Assembly: GCA_037447655.1 (NCBI GenBank)
Contig: JBBHKE010000906.1
Span: 1-62,000 of the forward strand
Reading direction: 5' to 3'
Length of the DNA: 62,000 bases
Origin: Zygnema cylindricum
Lineage: Eukaryota; Streptophyta; Zygnematophyceae; Zygnematales; Zygnemataceae
Part shown: positions 57,363 through 62,000 of the stretch, piece after piece
How positions within the stretch are numbered: position 1 is the first letter of the stretch
Layout: each line of letters begins with the position of its first letter
The notes under the pieces: model-generated
What the model saw: only the letters and a program-made list of their open reading frames with translations
Told to the model about the DNA's origin: nothing
Database searches by the model: none
Made by a program: the position numbers and the translations under genes

Positions 57363-59579
57363 GACAGGAATTTTATATTATTATCCCTCCAATACCTTTG
57401 CAAAAACTCAGAATTTTTATCTTCTAAAGTTAACTCATCTTCTGGCTTTCCTAGATAATGCACTTGCCAGAATATAGTATTGCCGACCTCAAACCGTTGA
57501 CAAACCCAATCTATTACCCATTTGTGAACCTCAGATTATATAATTATTGAGGGATCCAAATTCGAATTCTCCTTCAGTTGGTCGAAGATTTGCTGGTTTT
57601 AACTGGCTGATATGTTTCAATGGATGAATTTTTGTTCAAGGCGGAAAGTCCAATTTGGCAGCAACTAATGATATCATCTCGATTACTGTAAATGGTCCGA
57701 TGTACTTAGGAGCGAATTTCCCAGTAGGATCCCCTTGTCCCTCGATCTTGCACCATTAATGAGTTGTTGAAAGCCAAACCTTCTCACCTGTGCTTACCAT
57801 CCAATCACCCCTTTTGCGGTTAGCATTTAGTTTTTGCCTTCTTTGTGCCTCCACTAATGCATCCCACACTATTTTCCAAACCGTTTGAATGTATTCCCAA
57901 AATTTCGTTCTAGAACCCCTATTCTCTTGAGTGACCCCTATTATTAAGTCTAATGCTTTTTTTGGTTGGTATCCGTATTCAACTTCAAAAGGTGAGAATC
58001 CTGTACTAGCATGTTAACATGAATTGTATGCAAATTCCATTAATGGCAATTTAGATTCCCATATGTTCTGAACTCCACTGCAAACAGTCCTAAGTATTTC
58101 CTATAGTGTACGGTTCATCCTTTGTGTCTTTCCATCCGTTTGAGGATGATAAGCGGTACTCATTTTCAATTCAGAACCTAAATTTTGCTGTAATTTTTTC
58201 AAAAAATCAGACGTAAATTTAGAATCTTTATCACTGACTATAGATAGAGGGACTCCATGATGTTTGACCACGTTGTCAAAATATAACTTTGTAATATCTA
58301 CAACTGAATGGGTGGTTTTATAAGGGATAAAGATTGCCATTTTACTGAACCTATCAACTACGACCATGATACTGTCATTTCTTTAAAATGTAGCAGGCAA
58401 CTTGACAATAAAATCCATACTGAAAGATTCCCACGGTCTTCAGAGATATCGAAAGGTTTTAATAGACCTTTAGGTTTTTGGGTACTGGGTTTATTCTATT
58501 GGCAATGGACACAACTTTCCACGTGTTTTGACACCTCCTTTGCCATCCTTGGCCAAAACAATCTACTTTGCAATCAACTAAGAGTTTTATCTCGACCTAG
58601 ATGTCCTAAATGCTCATAAGCTTCCCGTAAAATTTGTTTTCTTAAGTCTCCTACTTCAGGAATGCATAATCTATCCCCAATTTGCAAATACAGTAAACCA
58701 TCCTCTAGTCTAAAGTTTTTGACATGCGTCTCATTCAATGGGTAAGAATTCCCTCCCGATATATTATTGGAAATCACAACAAAATAAGGATCTTTATCAT
58801 AACCATTTCTAACTGTATCTAAAAACAATTCATCTTGAACCATAACACTTATTTCAAAACATCTACTTAAAGGATCTACAACTACATTTGTCTTCCTAAG
58901 AATATGTTTGACATTAAATTTGAAATATGCTAATTTTTGCATCCACCTAACTTGTCTCCTAGTAATAATCTGCCCATCACTTAATCTTTGTAAATAAACG
59001 AGTGTTTTACTATCACAGTGAACTGTAAATTCTTTATAATGCAAACAACAACGTCATTTCACCAATGCATGTACAATTGCAAGTAATTCCTTTTTCTGTG
59101 TTGCATAGTTCTTTTCAGCATCATTGAATTTTTTGGACTCAAAAGCAATAGGATGAAAGTGTTTGCCGACTTTTTGACTTATGACTGCACCTAGACCTTT
59201 ATCTGATGCATCTGTAGTGATGAGAACTTCAAATTCCCCGGCAGGGTCAGGATACACCAGTGTAGGGGCAGAGGTCAACTTCCCTTTTAATTCCTCGAAT
59301 GCTCCCTCCTGATCGGCTCCCCACACAAATGTCTCCTTCTCCCGAAGTAAATCCGTCAAAGGTGCGGCGATCATACTGAAATTCTTGATAATTTTTTTGT
59401 AATAAGAGGCCAATCCCAAAAACGATCTAACTTCTGTGACATTAGTAGGTTGTTTCCAGTTTTGGATTGCTAAAATTTTGGATGGGTCTGTTTTAACACC
59501 TTCCCCACTAACTATATGTCCCAAAAATAATTGTTCACTTTTAAGAAGCTGGATTTTGACAATTTTCCGTATAATTTTC
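57363..59579 (-). pseudogene. Ty3/gypsy pol, from reverse transcriptase thumb to chromodomain-like end (decayed)
   Basis: Minus-strand blocks in gypsy order. The reverse transcriptase connection is [18 protein letters not shown] then [19 protein letters not shown] (59530-59390). RNase H follows with [17 protein letters not shown] (about 59170-59225). The integrase zinc region has HLGHLGRDKTL (58580-58610) and ESCVHCQ. The integrase core has VVVDRFSKMAIFIP and VSDKDSKFTSDF, but the third block reads TDGKTQRMNRTL where active enzymes have Glu. Then YIGPFTVIEM, ISQLKPANL and a degenerate chromodomain-like end (FWQVHYLGKPEDELTLEDKN, about 57400-57460). Several stops. The 5' end is cut off at 59580 by the insertion of gypsy element 2. 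Confidence 0.9.
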
Positions 59580-60100
59580 TGTAAAAGTGGTAGCAACACC
59601 CCCACAATACGTCACAATGCACAGCGGGAAACACCAAGGACCTCCCCGTAGCAACAGCAGGAGCACACAGAACTCGCAGACAAGGTTGGGCTTTATTAAT
59701 TGAAAAGAGAGTACAAGATTGCGCTAGCTGCGTAAGTCTATTTCAGGTCTACTTTCCGGTCCCCCATTCACTAGGTCTACCTGTCTATTTAAACTAGCTA
59801 ACTGCTAGTCAACCTAGTACTATACAGCTGTACACGTGGACCTTCGCGGCCAATCCGAGATCTATCTAAACTTCCTTCTAGAACTATACAGTTCAATCTA
59901 CACAATTGCGGCGTTGCTATGCTGCGCTGCTACGCCGCTGCGCTACTAGTTGCTACGCCGCTAAGTTGCTATGCTGCTATGCTGTGCTGGTCTGGAATCA
60001 TAGCTGCGGTGCTCTGGAATCGCAACTGCGGTGCTCTGAAATCGCAACTATAGGAGCCTAGCCCTGGCTACTAAGTACCCAATTTTGTAACCCTGTTACA
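59580..60100 (-). repeat. 3' LTR of gypsy element 2
   Basis: 521 bp. On the minus strand it begins TGTAACAGGGTTACA at 60100 and ends CTACCACTTTTACA at 59580, where the reverse transcriptase frame of element 1 resumes. A purine-rich AGTGGGAGGCA directly precedes it (60101-60112). It contains three copies of a TCTGGAATCGCAACTGCGGT unit (59988-60050) and GCTGCTATGCTGC-type repeats. Duplicated target bases would be TTTTC (59575-59579); the partner is beyond the window. Confidence 0.8.
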
Positions 60101-60145
60101 ATGCCTCCCACTAAGGATTCAGCGTCCCGCTGAACTTTGGTTGAG

Positions 60146-61419
60146 TCAGGGAAACTGCAGTTGCCGGAGTATGTCATATGTTTCCTCGCGATACTCTTCG
60201 AACTCCTGGCGAAGGACGTCGAGTTGATTTTGGAGCTGTTCACATCGGGTCTCCAATAGCGCGATGTGACGATCTGCAGCTGCCAACCGGCGCCGAGTAA
60301 TTCGTTCCCGAACCTGATTTTCCCCTTCCTCAACCTCGGGTACTTCGGGTCGCGGCGGAACGTCCGCCGGTGCAGGCTCCTCGGGTGCCGGAATCCTGGG
60401 TTCTTCGGGTTCAGCCACTAAAGAAGCTTCCTCTGGTTCCTCGTCCGCCGGTTCCCACCGAGGTACCTTTCGTAATTTGAAGGACACGTGTTTCCTTGCT
60501 GCTCGAGCCCGCTGCAAAGCATTCCTTCGAGCCAGCTTGAGTACTCGCACCTCAGGGGTGACTTCCGCTCGAGAGATGATGTCGTGGAGGCGGACATCTC
60601 ACGGGTGATAATGGCGAAGTAACCCGGGAACATCAATTCTGTACCTGTAGTTTTCCTCTACCAGCTCTACGAACGGTAAGGTGTGAGGATTCAGCTACAC
60701 ATAACCTTTATGATTTTTCCCCAGGTCCTTGGTCCGCATGAAATTCCACGCTGGGTGTGACGGAACGTCGGCAGGGATACGGATAGGATCTCTAGGCTTC
60801 CCTATACGCCATTTTTCGGGCCACTCCGAGGGGTCCCAATAAAACCTTTTGGCGAAGCTGAAGGCGAGGTCCGGATGCTGGGTGTCGACCGGTAGTGGGA
60901 AGAGGTAGTCGGGAATTTCCTCTCCTTGTTCATCTCCTCCTCCGAATTTCTTCGGTTTTCGCGGAAGAGAAACACATCATCACCACTGGGGTATTGTTCC
61001 TCCGCCTTCCTCTCCGCGCTTTCAGACGACTGCTCGTCTGGAGTGCTCTCCTTGTTTGGGTCCCGCGTCACCTCCAGATCTAAGGCGCGCTCCTCAATTG
61101 GCGGAGGCGTTGGTTCGCGTTCCGGCTCCTCCGCCTCCGACAGCTCATGATCTGCTTGAAGTTCCTGATCACCTTCCCGCGTTGGGGTGTATTCAGGGTC
61201 CTGTGAGTTCTCTGACCCCTCCCCTCCACTGGTCTCCGCCGGTCCTGCCTCGTAACTGACACTATCCTCCGGTTCCGGCTCCACTTCTACCTCTCTTCGC
61301 CTGCTTGCTTCCACCATGGCTTCCGCCGCCTTTAGCAATCTCTCGGGGGCGCTTGGGTCTCCTTGTCCCACCCGTACCAGTCTCCTCCTTTTCGAGGGTG
61401 GAAAGGACGACGACGCCAT
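60146..61419 (-). pseudogene. Accessory ORF of gypsy element 2: acidic, Pro-rich, C-terminal coiled coil
   Basis: Sense-orientation frame between the chromodomain and the 3' LTR. From Met 61419 it reads MASSSFPPSKRRRLVRVGQG (a possible nuclear localisation signal), then a long Glu/Pro/Ser-rich region. A frameshift near 60940 leads into DYLFPLPVDTQHPDLAFSFA, RFYWDPSEWPEKWRIGKP and AWNFMRTKDLGKNHKGYV. Stops near 60693 and 60600 interrupt LNPHTLPFVELVEENYRY. It ends with an Arg/Ala-rich stretch, an acidic Pro-rich linker and a coiled coil (HIALLETRCEQLQNQLDVLR, then EFEEYREETYDIL). About 420 codons in all. Additional ORFs are known in some plant gypsy lineages, but I do not recognise this protein. 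Role unknown; its position is that of env in retroviruses, with no membrane segment visible. Confidence 0.6.
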
Positions 61420-61559
61420 AGACACTGCTGAACCAAACAATTCTGGTAGCTCCAAAAGCGGAGGTAAACTAATTGTGCGGAGAGAAGCCGTTTCTAAGCT
61501 GCCGAGACTGAGTTGGTTGTGAGGACGAATGATGGTTGTGTTCCCGGGGGTTGAGGGTT

Positions 61560-61870
61560 TCAATTTTGGGCTGTGCGCAGCGTCGCAGCGTGCGAGGGTA
61601 TCGCAGTATCCAACATGTCTAAAACTGCGCTGCTGCGGCGGAACCGAGGGTTCGTCGTTACCTACATAGTAAACACAATTGCGCCGTTGCGCTTTCCTGT
61701 CAGCGCAGTGGTGATACTGCGATCCTCTGACGTCATCATGACCATGTTGCGCTGCGGTGGTTGCGCTGCTACAGCGCTGCAGTGTGGTAACATCGCCGCT
61801 GCGGTCCTTTGCCGCGTCCCCAATATTATTGCGATGGTTGCGCCACTGCGATTCGCCCCTTTGTTGCGGC
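61560..61870. repeat. GCTGCGGTT/GCGCTGC repeat-rich stretch of gypsy element 2
   Basis: TTGCGCTGCGGTGGTTGCGC and similar GCGCTGC/GCAGCG words recur between the chromodomain end and the accessory ORF. The same words occur in the LTR at 59905-60050. Confidence 0.5.
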
Positions 61871-61874
61871 CGCT

Positions 61875-62000
61875 GCAATTGCCCCTCGGGTAAAGCTGAG
61901 TGTCCTCACTCTGCAGAAACCGGCGCAGCAACTCCGGGGAATGCAGATCCCCCTCGTCCACCCAAGAGTCGTCCTCAGCACCGTAACCCTTCCAACGCAC
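61875..62000 (-). CDS. Chromodomain at the C-terminus of gypsy element 2 pol (partial, runs off the window)
   Basis: The minus strand reads VRWKGYGAEDDSWVDEGDLH (WKGY, D-SWV, the aromatic and acidic signature of chromodomains) then SPELLRRFLQ. Chromodomain integrases of gypsy chromoviruses target insertion to marked chromatin. The rest of pol lies beyond 62000. The open frame continues past the domain into low-complexity sequence; where the polyprotein really ends is unclear. Confidence 0.8.

Overview
The window looks like nuclear DNA of a plant-lineage eukaryote (streptophyte). The evidence is an intron-poor P-class pentatricopeptide repeat (PPR) gene, an F-box/LRR gene with a GT-AG intron, Ty1/copia and chromodomain Ty3/gypsy LTR elements, and PIF/Harbinger, hAT and TA-flanked MITEs. 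I cannot name the species. The sequence is gene-poor, AT-rich and repeat-dominated, and carries very long homopurine/homopyrimidine tracts and many GTAC/CGTACG words.

Left part (1-10.8 kb): a diverged repeat also present near 25.3 kb; a minus-strand PPR gene (2588-4002) whose frame is broken by a 23-bp tandem duplication; and a copia element (4286-10758) with about 1060-bp LTRs, inserted 283 bp upstream of the proposed PPR start. The copia primer-binding site matches the anticodon arm of initiator tRNA-Met (a half-tRNA primer). Its gag-pol frame carries nine in-frame stops and at least two frameshifts.

Middle-left (10.8-27 kb): AT-rich sequence, minisatellites, and a rearranged PIF/Harbinger element. 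The latter has a Myb/SANT-like gene remnant (plus) facing a DDE transposase remnant (minus), plus a 1.35-kb inverted partial copy 2.1 kb away and two copies of a CT-rich module. A short GC-rich coiled-coil ORF lies at 23.3-23.6 kb.

Centre (27-40 kb): the best intact gene is an F-box/LRR gene, complement(join(27809..27971,28766..30594)), predicted 663 aa. Beyond it are a hAT-like element with a second hAT MITE nested inside it (8-bp target duplication) and three Harbinger-type non-autonomous elements with TTA/TAA duplications. Two of these carry hairpins whose stem sequence differs while pairing is kept.

Middle-right (40-49.4 kb): kilobase purine/pyrimidine tracts, including (CCCT)~75 with G-quadruplex potential on the other strand, and two candidate minus-strand exons (45401-45877; 48633-49291, the latter starting with a signal/anchor peptide).

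Right part (49.5-56.2 kb): a 6.7-kb pile-up of at least 13 MITEs with CACCGTGAATCG-type ends inserted at TA, several nested or abutting. One filled/empty site pair inside the window supports the TA duplication. A 724-bp hAT element with a perfect 8-bp duplication interrupts one of them.

Right edge (56.3-62 kb): a minus-strand Ty3/gypsy element (3' LTR 56344-57310, pol remains 57363-59579) is interrupted in its reverse transcriptase by the 3' end of a second chromodomain gypsy element. That second element carries a long acidic/coiled-coil accessory ORF between its chromodomain and its 3' LTR.
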